Assembly (NCBI RefSeq): GCF_050947875.1 | Contig: NC_134573.1 | Span: forward strand, 46,696,115-46,760,114 | Reading direction: 5' to 3' | Length of the DNA: 64,000 bases | From: Dermacentor variabilis | Taxonomy: Eukaryota; Arthropoda; Arachnida; Ixodida; Ixodidae | In this document: positions 1 through 11,647 of the stretch, piece after piece | How positions within the stretch are numbered: the stretch's first letter is position 1 | Layout of the letters: the number at the start of each line of letters is the position of its first letter | Notes under the pieces: model-generated | What the model was told of the DNA's origin: nothing | The model's input: the letters and a program-made list of their open reading frames with translations, nothing else | Databases searched by the model: none | Position numbers and translations under genes: made by a program

Positions 1-935
1 TGTAAACTTTGTAGAAACGTGTTCTGAAAATCTGAGATATTTTAACAATTTTTATTAAAAGAATGATGGCCTAAATAAAGAATTCGCTGCGATAGCCATT
101 ACATACTAGCTTTTTCTTTGAATGGAACGAACGTCATAAAATGTGGTGCAGTGGTTGCCGAGAAAAAAGATTTATCTTTTTCCATGTATCTGTATTGAAG
201 CCCCCGAGCTAAAACTTCCTCCTAAAGAGACTGACCACCAGTTTTCATGGTACTTATTTTTTTATGCTATGAAAAGCTTACCGGTTAGTGTGCATAATCA
301 TGAACTAGTAATGCGGAAGACGCCGTGGAACATTTTTAATCAGAATTGTTAGATCTGCAGTGACTGTGTAGTCATTCACTAGAAGCATGCTCAAAACTGT
401 GATACGTGAACGCAATCGGGATTTTAGTCCAGCATGAGTAGGAGGCCAAAAAAAAAAATGCAGCCGCAACGTTGAGAAAGTATTATTTTCCTTATCAAGT
501 CGATGGTCCTGCGATTAATATTTTCCGAAATGTTATAGTACTTCTGCGATTATAGCTACGTGCTTTCGTGGTTTCCTGCCCTACTGCTTCGGTATTTAAC
601 CAGTCAGGAGGAAACCAATCCAATCGAAAACAAAACGACGCTTTTACATTTGATATGCTGTTCAACGTGTTGCCGTAGCCATGCGTGCACTTTTGATTAC
701 CAAAGAATAGAAGAAAGCGCATGTCTCTAATAATACAGTAACTGTAATTTTCAGCAATAATTACGTAGTACTTAATAACATCCTACCTACGTAAAGAAAT
801 CTCATAATAGACTACATCCGAAGTGCCACAATTTAATCGCCAGACCTCGCCTCTAGCTGGATTTTAAAGCTTTCTTTGCCAATCAAAAATTATAATTCCT
901 ATTTAAATCGCGAACAGCGTGCTGCGTTCTATCAC
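1..935. other. No recognised feature upstream of the M13 gene
   Basis: AT-rich sequence with only short open frames that lack coding character. I recognise no repeat, RNA gene or exon here. It may contain the distal promoter of the gene that follows. Confidence 0.4.
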
Positions 936-943
936 TATAAATA
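936..943 (+). promoter_or_regulatory. Candidate TATA box for the M13 gene
   Basis: TATAAATA lies about 270 bases before the first ATG of the M13 gene. Initiator-like TCA motifs follow at 952, 962 and 993; only the one at 962 has normal spacing and it fits poorly. Such a motif is common by chance in AT-rich DNA. Confidence 0.2.
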
Positions 944-1208
944 ATTGTCCTTTCATTTTTGTCAACGCCTCACAAGACATTCTCGCCAGTTGTCAGTCTC
1001 TTCAAGGACAATAAATGGGTCCCATAAAAGGTTCATGCATACTCATGTTATAGACCCCCCAACGACGCTAGACAAATAACTGCGACAAGGACCGCATCTA
1101 ATAGAATTATTGCTGGGCGAGATAGTGCTGTTCGCAATACGTTCTTTCATTGGTGCTTGTGTGTTTCGTATTCATTTAGCGGTCTCTGTTATCACTGCTC
1201 TAAAAAGA

Positions 1209-3326
1209 ATGTATAGCATTCCATGCAAACACTTCGGATTAACTCTCCAAACCCTTCGAATTTATTCGCAGGCAAAGAGTCCCAAGGAAGTCCTTAGTGG
1301 AACGGTACAGTTCTTCACGAAGAGGCATGTTATTGTAAGCATCGTGGTTGTTGCCACGCTCTTCTTGGCGGTGACGGCCTTTCTTCTCACCCACGCGTCC
1401 GACAGACCGAGGCGCAAGGAAAAACTGTGCGTCACAGACGACTGCCTCCTCCACGCAAGCCTCCTCATGCGCGCTGCTGAGCCAAACATTGACGCCTGCG
1501 ACGATTTCCGGGCCCACGTCTGCTCCAACTGGTCGCCGCAGAAACAGCGCAAACACTTGAAGGAATTCGACGGGTCCACGATGGAAGACATGGTCTACTC
1601 CTGGTTTTCGGGCACAAGTGCAACTTTAAAGCAAGGGTCTCAGGTTTTCCCTGTTGGCAAAAAACCACTGGCCATGCTAGAGTCTTGCATGAGCAACTCG
1701 TCAATGTACGGGTCCAAAATACAGCAGTTACAGACGTTTATGAGTCAATACCTGGAACTTTCGTGGCCTCAGCCACCTCACGAAAATGTCGATGCCCTTC
1801 GCGTACTGATTACGCTCGCCTACTTCTTCCAGGCTCCATTTTGGTTTGCAGTGCGACCTAGCATGGCACGTCGACGAACACAGCAAGGCCGGTGGACAAT
1901 TGCGTTCACACCGGCACCTCTGATCAACCAGTACTTTCGTCAGTACCGCGTTGTGAAAGGCAGCGGGCTGTCCGCCTATGTGAAATACTGGATGGAGTTC
2001 TACCACGCTTTCTCCAACGACAGCGCAGCAGCCAGCGAGGAGCGTGCAATCCAAGCAGAGCAGCTCGAAGGAAAAATTCTCAGAGCGCTCAGTGACGCCG
2101 TCAAGGCGTTACCAAAACGCCCCGCGGTACTTCCTATTGGCCAGCTGGAGACATACACGCCGACTGTGAGTTCGTCCCGATGGTTGGCGCACCTCCAGAG
2201 CACCGTCTACGACATGCAGAGCACCGTCGACGTCTCGCTAAGTTCCCGAGACGCTGTACTCATCACCGACCGAACGTTCTTCGTTACGGTCGGGGAGCTG
2301 TTCAAGAACTACACCAACAAGCAGATCTTGGAGTTCCTGGAGTGGCAGTTTGTTCAGCATTACACACCAGTGGTGGACAGCAGATTTCTGATATCTATGT
2401 TTGGCGACAATAGCACAGCCATAAACCTTCGAACAGCCTTCTGCAGCTACCACGTCGAGGTGCCGTACAGGGCGCTCATTCTGTCCCTGCACTTCGCTTC
2501 CCATATAACAAAGAGCGTTCAGCAAATGATCGACGACGGCTACAAGCGCCTTGTGTCGACGGCCGTTCGGCTCATTAACGACTCTGCGTGGCTCGACTCT
2601 GAAAGTAGGACGGTGGCTGCCGAAAAGCTCGCATCTGCCAATTTGCGACTCTGGCCTCCCGCCGCATTCCTCGACAGAGAAAATTTGGCGAGAACATTTC
2701 GGCACTTCCCAGATACCGAAGCAGCGTTCGGGGATTACTGGATCATGTCCACCGTACAAATGATTCATATCGATAGAACACCAGAATACCAAGAAGTGCT
2801 CGACATGCCGCTAAACTATGCGCTTCCCTACTTTGACTATGACTACGTGGGGAACGCCGTTGGTGTCGCAATCGGCGCGGTCGCCCCTCCTTTGTTCTAC
2901 AGGAAAGGCACCAAGGCCATGTTCTACGGAGGATTCGGGTTCTCGGCGGCATTCCAACTTGCGAAGGCCCTCGACGAGGAGGGCATTCGGTGGAATCCAG
3001 AGGGGCAACCTGTCAGGTCAATTCTGAACGCCTCCTCGCAGGAAGCCTTCGACGACAGGTACAGTTGTCTCGCCAGTGCCACTGCAGGCAACGAAACGTT
3101 GTTTCCCGAGATACCCGCGCTGGAGATTGCTTACACGGCGTTCCTCGATGAGGTCGGTGATCCTGAAAGCACGACACACATCAGCAAGAACCTAAGCGAG
3201 TTGAAAGTGTTCTTCATGACCATCTGCCACATGACTTGCACGCGAAATGGCATCATCGAACCTTTCTCGGCAGACTGCAACAAACTCGTGCGACACTCGT
3301 CGGCCTTTGCCAAAGCGTTCCGTTGA
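1209..3326 (+). CDS. M13 (neprilysin-like) ectoprotein, predicted catalytically inactive
   Basis: This is a single open frame of 705 aa from the first ATG (1209). The frame is open upstream to 1110, but without an ATG. A short cytosolic tail is followed by one hydrophobic segment (about residues 40-62), which suggests a type II membrane protein. The family's first cysteine motif, CVTDDC (74-79), and a CDDF..HVC..W block follow, and conserved Cys and Trp positions run through the ectodomain. M13 enzymes cleave peptides using a zinc-binding HExxH and a downstream ExxxD. Here the zinc region (about 571-590, MFYGGFGFSAAFQLAKAL) has no histidine or catalytic glutamate at the expected positions. 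The ENIAD-type motif is also gone, and the protein stops at SSAFAKAFR, before the family's C-terminal Cys and Trp. The frame is otherwise intact, so this is either a pseudoenzyme or a young pseudogene. Large families of M13 genes, many lacking introns, are typical of ticks. Membership is secure; expression is not shown. Confidence 0.8.
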   Translation: MYSIPCKHFGLTLQTLRIYSQAKSPKEVLSGTVQFFTKRHVIVSIVVVATLFLAVTAFLLTHASDRPRRKEKLCVTDDCLLHASLLMRAAEPNIDACDDFRAHVCSNWSPQKQRKHLKEFDGSTMEDMVYSWFSGTSATLKQGSQVFPVGKKPLAMLESCMSNSSMYGSKIQQLQTFMSQYLELSWPQPPHENVDALRVLITLAYFFQAPFWFAVRPSMARRRTQQGRWTIAFTPAPLINQYFRQYRVVKGSGLSAYVKYWMEFYHAFSNDSAAASEERAIQAEQLEGKILRALSDAVKALPKRPAVLPIGQLETYTPTVSSSRWLAHLQSTVYDMQSTVDVSLSSRDAVLITDRTFFVTVGELFKNYTNKQILEFLEWQFVQHYTPVVDSRFLISMFGDNSTAINLRTAFCSYHVEVPYRALILSLHFASHITKSVQQMIDDGYKRLVSTAVRLINDSAWLDSESRTVAAEKLASANLRLWPPAAFLDRENLARTFRHFPDTEAAFGDYWIMSTVQMIHIDRTPEYQEVLDMPLNYALPYFDYDYVGNAVGVAIGAVAPPLFYRKGTKAMFYGGFGFSAAFQLAKALDEEGIRWNPEGQPVRSILNASSQEAFDDRYSCLASATAGNETLFPEIPALEIAYTAFLDEVGDPESTTHISKNLSELKVFFMTICHMTCTRNGIIEPFSADCNKLVRHSSAFAKAFR

Positions 3327-3823
3327 CCAGTAGGATCCAAAATGAACCCAAAGAATAAGTGCACCTTTTTTTTCTGAGCAGCGCCACCTTTTTTGGGTGA
3401 GCGTTTTCTTTTTGTGACATACTATCATATTTGTGAACCTAATACTGTTTTTGAAGCATTAATAATTATAATATTTTACATCATCTTACAAGGGCTACTT
3501 TTAGCGAACGATGAAGATTTATAACATGAACATTTCTGTCTGTTAGATCTCTTGCTTCATGTAACAGAGATAACTTTTTCACCTTTTTTAGATGATTCTG
3601 GGAGGTCTTCCCTTCTATCTAAAGTGGCACTCTTGTTTCACAACGCAGATTCACATTTCTTCAACAATGTATAACCAATGTAACGTTACTGCAGTCTTAT
3701 TCAAAACGGATCAATTGCATTGTAGCTAGTATCATAGCAGTGCTAAGGTTGTGCCTAAGAGACATAAAGCCAAGAGCAGGCTCTCTAAACGGGGCAATCA
3801 GTGTGTTTCAACCGCGACGGCTA

Positions 3824-4375
3824 CAAGGGGAAATCAGAAAGTCTTTGCCGCTGTTTTATTAGCCAAAAAACGTACATACAGAAAATTACAAATATAACCT
3901 ACTATTCAACGAGTCTTACACTATTTTTGCACATATTCCCCGCACCGGTCCAGACATTTGTCCCATCGAAGCACTAAATTTGAGATTCTCATTTGGAAAT
4001 CTTTGCTTTAGTCAGCGATGCACGCGGCCTCGCCGAACACTCATATTCATGCAAGTCTTCACGGCCTTTTGTGAACTCCATCACCACCACGTCGCACTTC
4101 CCAATGCAACACACCATTCCCCAACATGAGCAGCATTCCTATGGATTTCGATGAGCGTTCGCCCCTGGCTCCGCACAACACTTAGTTGCTCGTCCAGCGT
4201 GGAAGCGTGAAGCCCAACCGCCATCTTAACAACTGACAGCAGCTCCGTGCCGCCGAGCTACCGGCATCTAAGGCGGGACTGGTCCAAGAAAGGTCTGTCG
4301 CTGGAAATGTACTTTGCATTTGCAGCTGTAATTTGGCCGCGAAAACGGGGGCAATGACTTTCTGATTCGCCGTCG
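3824..4375 (-). mobile_element. Internally deleted mariner element
   Basis: A 552-bp element flanked by TA on both sides (3822-3823 and 4376-4377), the target duplication of Tc1/mariner elements. The ends are imperfect inverted repeats of about 28 bases sharing the core AATCAGAAAGTC followed by TTTGCC or ATTGCC. The interior holds only the two ends of a mariner transposase gene on the minus strand. A full mariner is about 1.3 kb, so the middle is missing. It is non-autonomous and MITE-like. Confidence 0.75.
3921..4224 (-). pseudogene. Mariner transposase remnant (N- and C-terminal pieces)
   Basis: On the minus strand an ATG at 4224 opens a stretch with the mariner helix-turn-helix signature (VVRSQGRTLIEIHR), then a stop and frame changes. 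The end reads RWDKCLDRCGEYVQK and then stops at 3921, which matches the typical mariner C-terminus. The DD34D catalytic core is absent, so it cannot act as a transposase. It may retain part of the DNA-binding domain, but no intact frame encodes it. Confidence 0.65.
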
Positions 4376-4420
4376 TATTTTGGTGTTGTTGACTGAGAAA
4401 CGTTCGAGGGACAGTGTTAT

Positions 4421-4468
4421 CTGTGTGTGTCCGTGTGTGTCCGTGTGTGTCCGTGTGTGTGTGGGTGT
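4421..4468 (+). repeat. GTGTGTCC microsatellite
   Basis: Tandem copies of an 8-base unit (TGTGTCCG) grading into a GT run. Confidence 0.9.
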
Positions 4469-4904
4469 GTTTCTGGTTTTAATGTTTGATACATATTTTA
4501 AGCAAAACTGGGAATAGATGTAGTAAATAATTAGCTTCTACGTTATAGCAACACTTTTGGCAATGAGTCCCTGTAAAGATATCATGTACCAATGGTGAAG
4601 CGAGAAATCAGAATGACTTTTTGCCTAGTACCGACATCATCAGTTTGAATAGCTTGACAATTTGATTTGGCAGCGTCTGCGGTGAGTTCTCAGCTTTTGG
4701 CGCACATTAAAAGAGATGTTATCGAAGCCTGCCATTCCACTTGCTGGGTTCACTCCACTGTCGCCTTGCTTGCCCTAGCCTACGAATGTAGTTTTACAAG
4801 AGCCAGTAGTTGAATTAAAATTCGTGTACTAGTACCACGATGACCCAGCTGCACCATAAGCACCAGGTTTTTCTGAATTCAGGCTTTTGTAAAAAAGCCA
4901 GCCG

Positions 4905-5040
4905 ACCGCGTTGGTCGGACTCTTGCTCAAAATTGCAGATAGATGACTGCAGATAAGGCCCCATGCGTACGTGGCTCGCGACCTTGGGTTGAGCGCGGAG
5001 ACGCTGTATAGTACTTCCCATATTGTTTAAGTTATTAAGG
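4905..5040 (+). repeat. Partial copy of the nearby fold-back element
   Basis: The stretch with CCCCATGCGTACGTGGCTCG through GCGGAGACGCTGTATAGTAC recurs almost unchanged at about 6546-6616, and inverted at about 6140-6195. It is an isolated forward copy of one arm segment of the element at 5961-6778. The surrounding 4470-4900 and 5041-5960 hold nothing I recognise. Confidence 0.7.
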
Positions 5041-5960
5041 AAAGTCGGCTGTAACCAGGAGTCTCAAATATTAGACATCTTGAATACAAATAAAAAACTA
5101 CTTGCTATTCTATTCGTGTACAATTCAATAATTGAATATTCGAAGTTGGCGAATATTTGTCAAGCTAAGAGGTATGTGGGCATCTGCAGGAAGAAACATT
5201 GGTACAAATGACGATCTTTGCGAATGATTAGGGTGCAGAAAATTCACGGGCTGCAATTCTATAGCGATGCCTTCCACTGGGTTTCACGTGGTTCTTATCA
5301 TCCACCGTTTCTGACCAGCTGATCCCATTGATAAAGTGGACGCAGCATCAATCTGACCACTGCAAGAGCGTGAAATGTGCGAGAATAGGAGTACCATCAC
5401 AATACGCATCGCTATAAAATCGCGGCCAGCGTTGCTGCGAAGATGAACCAGTTCCCTAGTAATTGCGTGGTCATCTAATTTTGACGACCGTTTTCACTTG
5501 TAAATTAAGCATTTTCCGCTATGGCAGCCAATGAATTTCGAGCTTCGATTCAAGCAAGACATTAGATTAGACGTTGGATTGCGGAACCTTTTGACGAGAC
5601 ACACAGAAGAGAAACACACACCACAGAGCGCTCTATTATTTATTAGACATTCTAATATTTGATCAATATGCCAATGGTATGAAATTCCTTGAAGATAGAG
5701 TTCTGTACTGTGTATTGTCTGGTTCTGGAGACGGTGAAGAACGACTCATTGTCAAAGCTGCGATTTACAAATTTAACTAATTGTTGAGCGAACTTGTGCC
5801 CTGCAAAACAAATAACACTTGAGCGCAACAATAGCGGCTAGGAAAGTCGGTGGCTGTCGAAAAAAACACCTGCAAATCAGCCGCGTCGGCTGTTTATACG
5901 TGGCTCAACGAACTTTCGGGCGTAAGTTATAGTATGTACACCAGTATTCTCGTCCATTAC

Positions 5961-6778
5961 ATTAAATTCTTGCGTGCTCGAGAGAAGGAAAAAAGAAGGG
6001 AGAAAAGGGAGGAAAACCTGTACAGAGGGTTCTAACATCGTAATTCTCAACTGCACGTAATCAGGCGACCGTGAAGTCGGCTAGGAACACTAGACATTTT
6101 CAACAAGCTTGAAGAGCACCTAAACGATAAGAGAAGTAATATACAGCGTCTCCGCGCTCAACCGAAGGACGCGAGCCACGTACGCATGGGGCCTCATCTA
6201 GCTGCTTACTGGCCCATCTAGCTGCCACAGGCACCGAAGAATCTGCTGCGTGCGCGAGAGCATTAAAAAAAATAAAACGGGAGAAATGGGAAAAAAGCTG
6301 TACAGATGGTTCTAACATCGTAATTTGTTTACACGAGTCTCGGCGAAAACATACAACAGATAGATCAATCGATAACATGCGGGAAACTTGCGAACATGCG
6401 ATAACATTTACCATTTGTTAGTTGACGGCCACGTTCTCTGCAGTTACTAGATGGCATACCATCCCTAATTCGTTAGCTACTAGATCTGAAAAAGGATTCT
6501 TCGGTGCCTGTGGCAGCTAGATGGGCCAGTAAGCAGATAGATGAGGCCCCATGCGTACGTGGCTCGCGACCTTGGGTTGAGCGCGGAGACGCTGTATAGT
6601 ACTTCCCTTATTGTTTAAGTGCTGTTTAAGCTTGTTGAAATGTCTAGTGTTCCTAGCCTACTTCACGGTCACCTGCTTACGTGCTGTTGAGAATTACGAT
6701 GTTAGAACCATCTGTACAGCTTTTTTCCCTTTTCTCCCTTTTTATTTTTTTCCTTCTCTCGCGCACGCAGCAATTTAA
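5961..6778. mobile_element. Fold-back (long inverted repeat) element
   Basis: The left arm (5961-6242) is the reverse complement, with small changes, of the right arm (6495-6778). Both arms contain ATTAAATT, a CTCGAGAG-type motif, a GGGAGAAAAGGGA purine run, the CTGTACAGA..GTTCTAACATCGTAA block and the GCGTCTCCGCGCTCAACC block. The 250-bp centre holds a further partial copy (6243-6330) in the left-arm orientation. No protein frame is present. The arms could pair into a hairpin of about 280 bp. This layout suggests a fold-back or MITE-type DNA transposon, but I could not confirm a target duplication. Confidence 0.7.
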
Positions 6779-7059
6779 TGTATAAACAACATAGTGTTAC
6801 CTATCGTAAGCTAGCGTACCTATTTATAAAACCCGTTTATCGAGGATAATCTAAGTGAGTCCTTAACATGTAGGTTTCTCGGCGCTGGTCTTCTGCTTCT
6901 TAAGGTAGCCTCGCTGCCTACAGAGTTATCCGACTGAGTTATCTAGGATGCTCACTTTCTATAGCCAGAAATTCAAATGCTCATTTTTTAAAGAACGTCA
7001 GCCACCGGTCGAAAAAAGCCTTTCTTTAGCAAGGGGACACTTTTGCTCTTGCTGGTTGC
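6779..7059. other. No recognised feature
   Basis: Short AT-rich gap between the fold-back element and a LINE 3' end. Nothing recognised. Confidence 0.4.
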
Positions 7060-7310
7060 CTCTTTTAACTTCTTTTAGTTATGTGTGATGACCAGTAGTG
7101 CACATGCCTTGCTGAAGAGCTCGGATTTCACGAACTCTACTTACAGGCCGTCCAGAGGGCCCGCGATGCTGCGGAGACTCACCACCTCCCTGTCCCGTCG
7201 TGGGCGGAGCCAGAAAATTGATTCGGGAGCCTTCGGTTCCCCCCAATAAAGTTCCGCAGGACACTCTTATAAAGTTCTTGTCACTGTCACTCTCACTCAG
7301 CAACCAGCTG
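7060..7310 (+). mobile_element. 5'-truncated LINE 3' end
   Basis: One frame reads VQRARDAAETHHLPVPSWAE and then stops. This is the kind of C-terminal tail found on tick non-LTR retrotransposon proteins. It is followed by a short 3' UTR with AATAAAG (about 7246) and a TCACTGTCACTCTCACTC-type tail. Only the last part of the element is present, as expected from incomplete reverse transcription. The clade cannot be fixed from this fragment. Confidence 0.5.
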
Positions 7311-7439
7311 CCCGAATTAAGTGTCATTTATGCGGCTCGTCGGAGCGCGTATTGGTGCGGTTGGAACATCATTATGGCCAGCAACAAGGTTTATTAATTC
7401 ATTGGAAGTGTTACATTTCCAGCTATGTCACTGAGGCGG

Positions 7440-9595
7440 TGGCGTGGAGCAGACGTGCAATACCGGGCCTCTAATCTGGAGGTTGCAAATTCGAATCATC
7501 CTCCAGTACACGGCATCTTCAGGCTTAGAGTGGCGCCTAACACCGGCAAAATAATGCCGAATGCTAGTGGAGCTATACTAGTCTAGGTGCAACCAAAGTA
7601 AGAAGGCCCACTAACCCTCCAACAAAGGCATTCTCTCACTAGAACAGGAAATGGCCTCCCTGATGCATTATTAGGCCACTACCTCCCTCATGACCCTTGC
7701 CTTTAACCCATGAGCCTCAGTCGCCAGCGGCTGCGGAGCACCTAACGAAGGCGGCGGTCAGACCTGCGACGCAGCAGAGGTGGCTGAGAAACTTTGGACC
7801 CTGGCAAGCTACGACTGGAAACTGAACCTGATAACGCTCAACACACGAACCCTCCCGAATGAAGCTAGCTTAGGAGGACTCCTTGGGGAATTATCAGCCA
7901 TTGCCTGGAATATTATTGGACTTACTGAGGCTAGAAAGACTGCTGAGGCTTATAGAGCACTGACTAACGCCCACGTCATCTGATACAGACGATTTACAGA
8001 TAAAAGACAAGACGGAGTAGGACCTCTAATCGATAAAGACATAGCGGGCAACATTGATGAATTCCGCAGCGTAAATTAGACAGCAGCAGTAATCGTGATA
8101 AAGCTGAATAGGAGGTATGGAATAAAGGCAGTACAAGCCTACGCTCCTACCTTCAATCACGTGGAGATGTTAAATTATCGGTGATAAAAATGTAAACTCA
8201 GCAGAGTTTAGCCATAGGCCACCTTAATGCATAAGCGGGAGAAAAATAGGCTGGTGAACAAGCAATGGGCAACTAAGGCATCGACTTCAGGAGCAGGCGG
8301 GAAAGAATGGGCTCCGAATAATGAATACCTCTTCCAGGAAGCGCAGCAACAGGAAATGGACCTGGAAAATCCCTAATGGAAAAACAAGAAATAAAATGGA
8401 TCTCGTACTCTCTGCCGATCCCAGGACAGTGCAGGATGTAGAAGCCTTAGGTAGGGTAAAGTGCAGCGATCGTAGTTTAGTTATGTCTAGGATTTTAGTC
8501 AATATGAAGAGAGAAAGAGAGTAAAATTAGTGAAGAAGAAACAGGTCAACTTAAACACAGACCATTTTATGTCGGTGCTTGCAAACAAATATGCAGCTTA
8601 AGAACAGAGAGATGAAAATGACATAGAGATATTAAAGTAAACCGGAACTAGGCTAGTTTTAGAAGCAGTAACTGAAGCCGGAGGTAAGGTACCAATGCAA
8701 CCAGTAGGTAGCCTCTCCCAAGTAACAAAGGACCTAATAAAGAAACGCAAACACATGCAAACACTTAAAGAAATTAGATAGAATTCGCGGAACTGTCAAA
8801 GCTGATTAAAAAGAAGAAAGGGATATTCGAAATTATAACGTGAGAAAAACTGAGGAAAAGTAAAATGGACGCAGCTTTACAGCAGTGAGAAGAAAGCCTG
8901 GCCTAGGACAAGCAAGATGCATGCACTAAAAGATAAACACGGTATTATCAGCAATTTCGAAGATTTAGTAAAAGCAAAGGAAGAATTCTACGCTGACCTG
9001 AGCAGAACCTCTAACAGCCACGTTAACTTCATTCGAAGTAGTAATGAACAAGACATAGAGGGCTCTATTAGTAACGATAAAGTTAGAAGGGCCTTGCAGA
9101 CATTACCAGGGGAAAAGCGGCCGGAGAAGATGGAATAACAGTCGATTTTATCAAATATAAAGGATATATGCTTGAAAAGCTTGCGCTCCTTTAGACGAAA
9201 TGCCTCGCGACTTCAAATCGACCACAGAAATAGAAGAATGCCAGCATTATACTAATCCACAGAAGTAATACATTAAACAATTAAGGTGCCATTTCCTTCG
9301 TTTCGGTATTTTTTAAAATATTCACCAAGACAGTTTAGAATGGAATGAGGGCAACACTTCAGTCAACCAAGAGAACAGGCTAACTTTGGAAGGGATATCT
9401 TACAATGGATCACATCCACATCATCAATTAGGTAACGGAGAAATCTACAGAATACAATGAATCCCTCTATATGGCTTTCATAGATAATTGAAAGGCATTT
9501 CTTGGGAACACGGTTTAGCACAGGCGAGGAATACACGTTTTGGCAGCTCGATAACTCAGTGTCGACTGTCTTTACTCACAAGTAAAAGCAGGTTT
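7440..9595 (+). mobile_element. Decayed RTE-type LINE
   Basis: Same family as the better preserved copy on the minus strand at 36.7-40 kb. The endonuclease N-terminus is readable at 7765-7980 (NLITLNTRTL, then WNIIGLTEARKTAEAY, matching ATFNVRTL and WDIIGLSEVRRTKEAY in the other copy). Later blocks include RKWTWKIPNGKTRNKMDLVL (8340-8405), the SDRSLV block (about 8466) and an EEFYADL block (about 8980). Stops and frameshifts occur throughout. It breaks off in the reverse transcriptase region near 9595, where an unrelated LINE fragment begins. The leader (7440-7510) has a tRNA-like stretch ending in a B-box-like GGTTGCAAATTCGAATC. Confidence 0.7.
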
Positions 9596-9679
9596 ACCAT
9601 GTGGCTTTGGTGGCGCCCCAGTGGGCCGAGCAGGGGGCAATGACCCCACGGCGACGCAAACTGGATTTCTGAGGAGCGG

Positions 9680-11150
9680 GGACAACGAAGTGACGGACGG
9701 TGGCTACATGCAGTGGCACCAGTATGACCCTATGCGTTAACGATATCTGCATAAGAGCTTCTGCTGTTCCGCGACTAACTCTTCGCGCAAAACTGCAACG
9801 TGCAGTGTCGATCACCTCGGCGTATTTGAAGAAGCGAGGTCTGAAATGGCGACTCCGAAGAGTGAGGTCCTTGCATTTACACGCAAGGCGATGCACCGCT
9901 ACCAGATTACGATTCACGCCACAGCCGTACCTCACGTAACGCACCGCAGATTCCTAGGAATTATGATTGACTGAAACTTTTCCAGGTTTAAGCAAGTGTC
10001 CATAATCAAGTCCAAATCAAGCAGCTTCATACACGTACTTAAATATATACCAGGCATGAAATTGGGTCCATCAGACAGATTATTGCTTCAGGTGCATGAA
10101 TTCCTTTTCGCAGGCTACTTACGATACAGTTTACCGATGATTACAAGCATCCGCCCTCGTGCCTATGTACAGAGGAGAGCTTACAAGCTCAAGCACTGAG
10201 AACATGCCTTGATCTGCTACGCCGCACATCTACAAAGCGCGTGATTGCGGAATGAGTGTACATCTTCGCCTATTGCGCCGCCATGAACGTCACCCTCTAT
10301 CGACCCATCCAGACAGGACTTTCTCATAATCTCTTTGTGTCATGAGATTGTCCGTCCCTCAGGGTTTATTAATGCAAAAGCAGCGGCTGTACCAGCGTGG
10401 ACTTTGTCAAGACTTGTACTGAACCTATTCATTCCTGGAGTTAGAAAAAAATCACGTTTACCCTCATGTAGACTTAATATTGCCTTATTCCATCCATTCC
10501 ATCTTACTTTATTCCATCTACATATATTGACTGACGGGTCGGTGTCAACAAGCACCTCAACTGCGGCATTTGTAATATGAAATATGAACATGAGTAAGCG
10601 TTTCTTCTCGACCACCAAACTACATTAACGATCGCATAGATTGCAGCCATTCGGGAGGCAATTCGGTGTATTTCGATGGAGCCACATCAACTTGGACTAT
10701 ACTTTGCGATTCCAAACCTACAATCCAAGTCATCAATTTGGCCCTTACATGAGGACCTTACTATGGCCTTGCTCAAGAGGTGATCGAATGGCCCCATGTC
10801 GCCCTAAGAGCTGTCCATTGCATAAGGTTTCAGTGGATTCAAGGACACTAAATTACATGGAAATAAGCTCGCTGAAGTGGACGCAAAGATGGCCCACATT
10901 AATGGCACATCAGTGTTCATCTCATTTTCACGACCAGACACTAATGCCCTGATTTATAGACTTGTGCGCGATAATATCGCAGTATATCGGGCTTATGATT
11001 ATGAGGATAAAGATAGTGGTGGAAATAAGCAACGTCTTCCCTATTCTAACTTTCTACACCCTTTTCCCAAACTCCGAGTAGCGGGTCAGAGCATTGATTC
11101 AGGCCAACCTGTAAGCTTTTCTATGATGCGTGTACCTACTAAGTGATTGT
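9680..11150 (+). mobile_element. Decayed I-like LINE: RT C-terminus and RNase H
   Basis: The fragment starts at the RT catalytic motif (NDICIRASAVPR in place of YADDICIW, about 9730) and runs through the thumb: KKRGLKW, HRRFLGIMID (about 9942), then the LFAGYLRYSLP block (about 10108). An RNase H domain follows (HILTDGSVSTSTSTAAFVI, about 10522-10578; GNKLAEVDAKMAH, about 10863-10900; FSRPDTNALIYRLV, about 10926-10967). A C-terminal RNase H domain with this order is typical of I-type elements. Many stops interrupt it. The 5' two-thirds are missing, and it abuts the RTE relic on its left. Confidence 0.65.
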
Positions 11151-11647
11151 CTAAACTATTTATTATCGATTGGGTGCCATCCCATTTATAAACAGGCGGC
11201 AAGTCACGTGTGGGTCGGACATATGGAGAGGGCGCTGTATTAGACGCTGGGTATAGATTAGGAGCACGAGCACGCTAGCAGACGCAGGGTGACTAAAGCG
11301 TCTTTTCAGTCCGTCGACGCAGAAAAGTAATTAAGCACTTGTACCCCACTTTACGGATTGTTAGTCGAAGCTTTAGAGCGAGGCTGTATGTTGCTAGGGC
11401 ACTTACGCCGTTCGCGAACAACCCGCCAACTATGCCGTTGGCGCACCTCGGCGCAACCGCGCGAACGCGCTCGTGCCACTCACTGCTCACGCGTTCGTCG
11501 TCGTCGTCTTCACAGATGGCTCCGTCGCCGCTCAACATTCCAGCGTAGAATTTCATTTCTGTACTGTCGTCGTAATGGGGAGGCCGCGTTAATATTTTAT
11601 GCGAAGCATATTAACGTAGGTTTCGGGCCTTCGCGCGACGCCCGGCG
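11151..11647. other. No recognised gene; GC-rich lead-in to a tandem array
   Basis: Contains GC-rich, CpG-rich sequence (about 11400-11540) next to the E-box/CRE array. The open frames here are by-products of base composition. It may belong to the regulatory unit that follows. Confidence 0.35.

Noticed and set aside
1110..1208. Upstream extension of the M13 frame from a TTG codon
   Set aside because: Eukaryotic initiation at TTG is not expected. The first ATG at 1209 keeps the membrane segment and the whole ectodomain.
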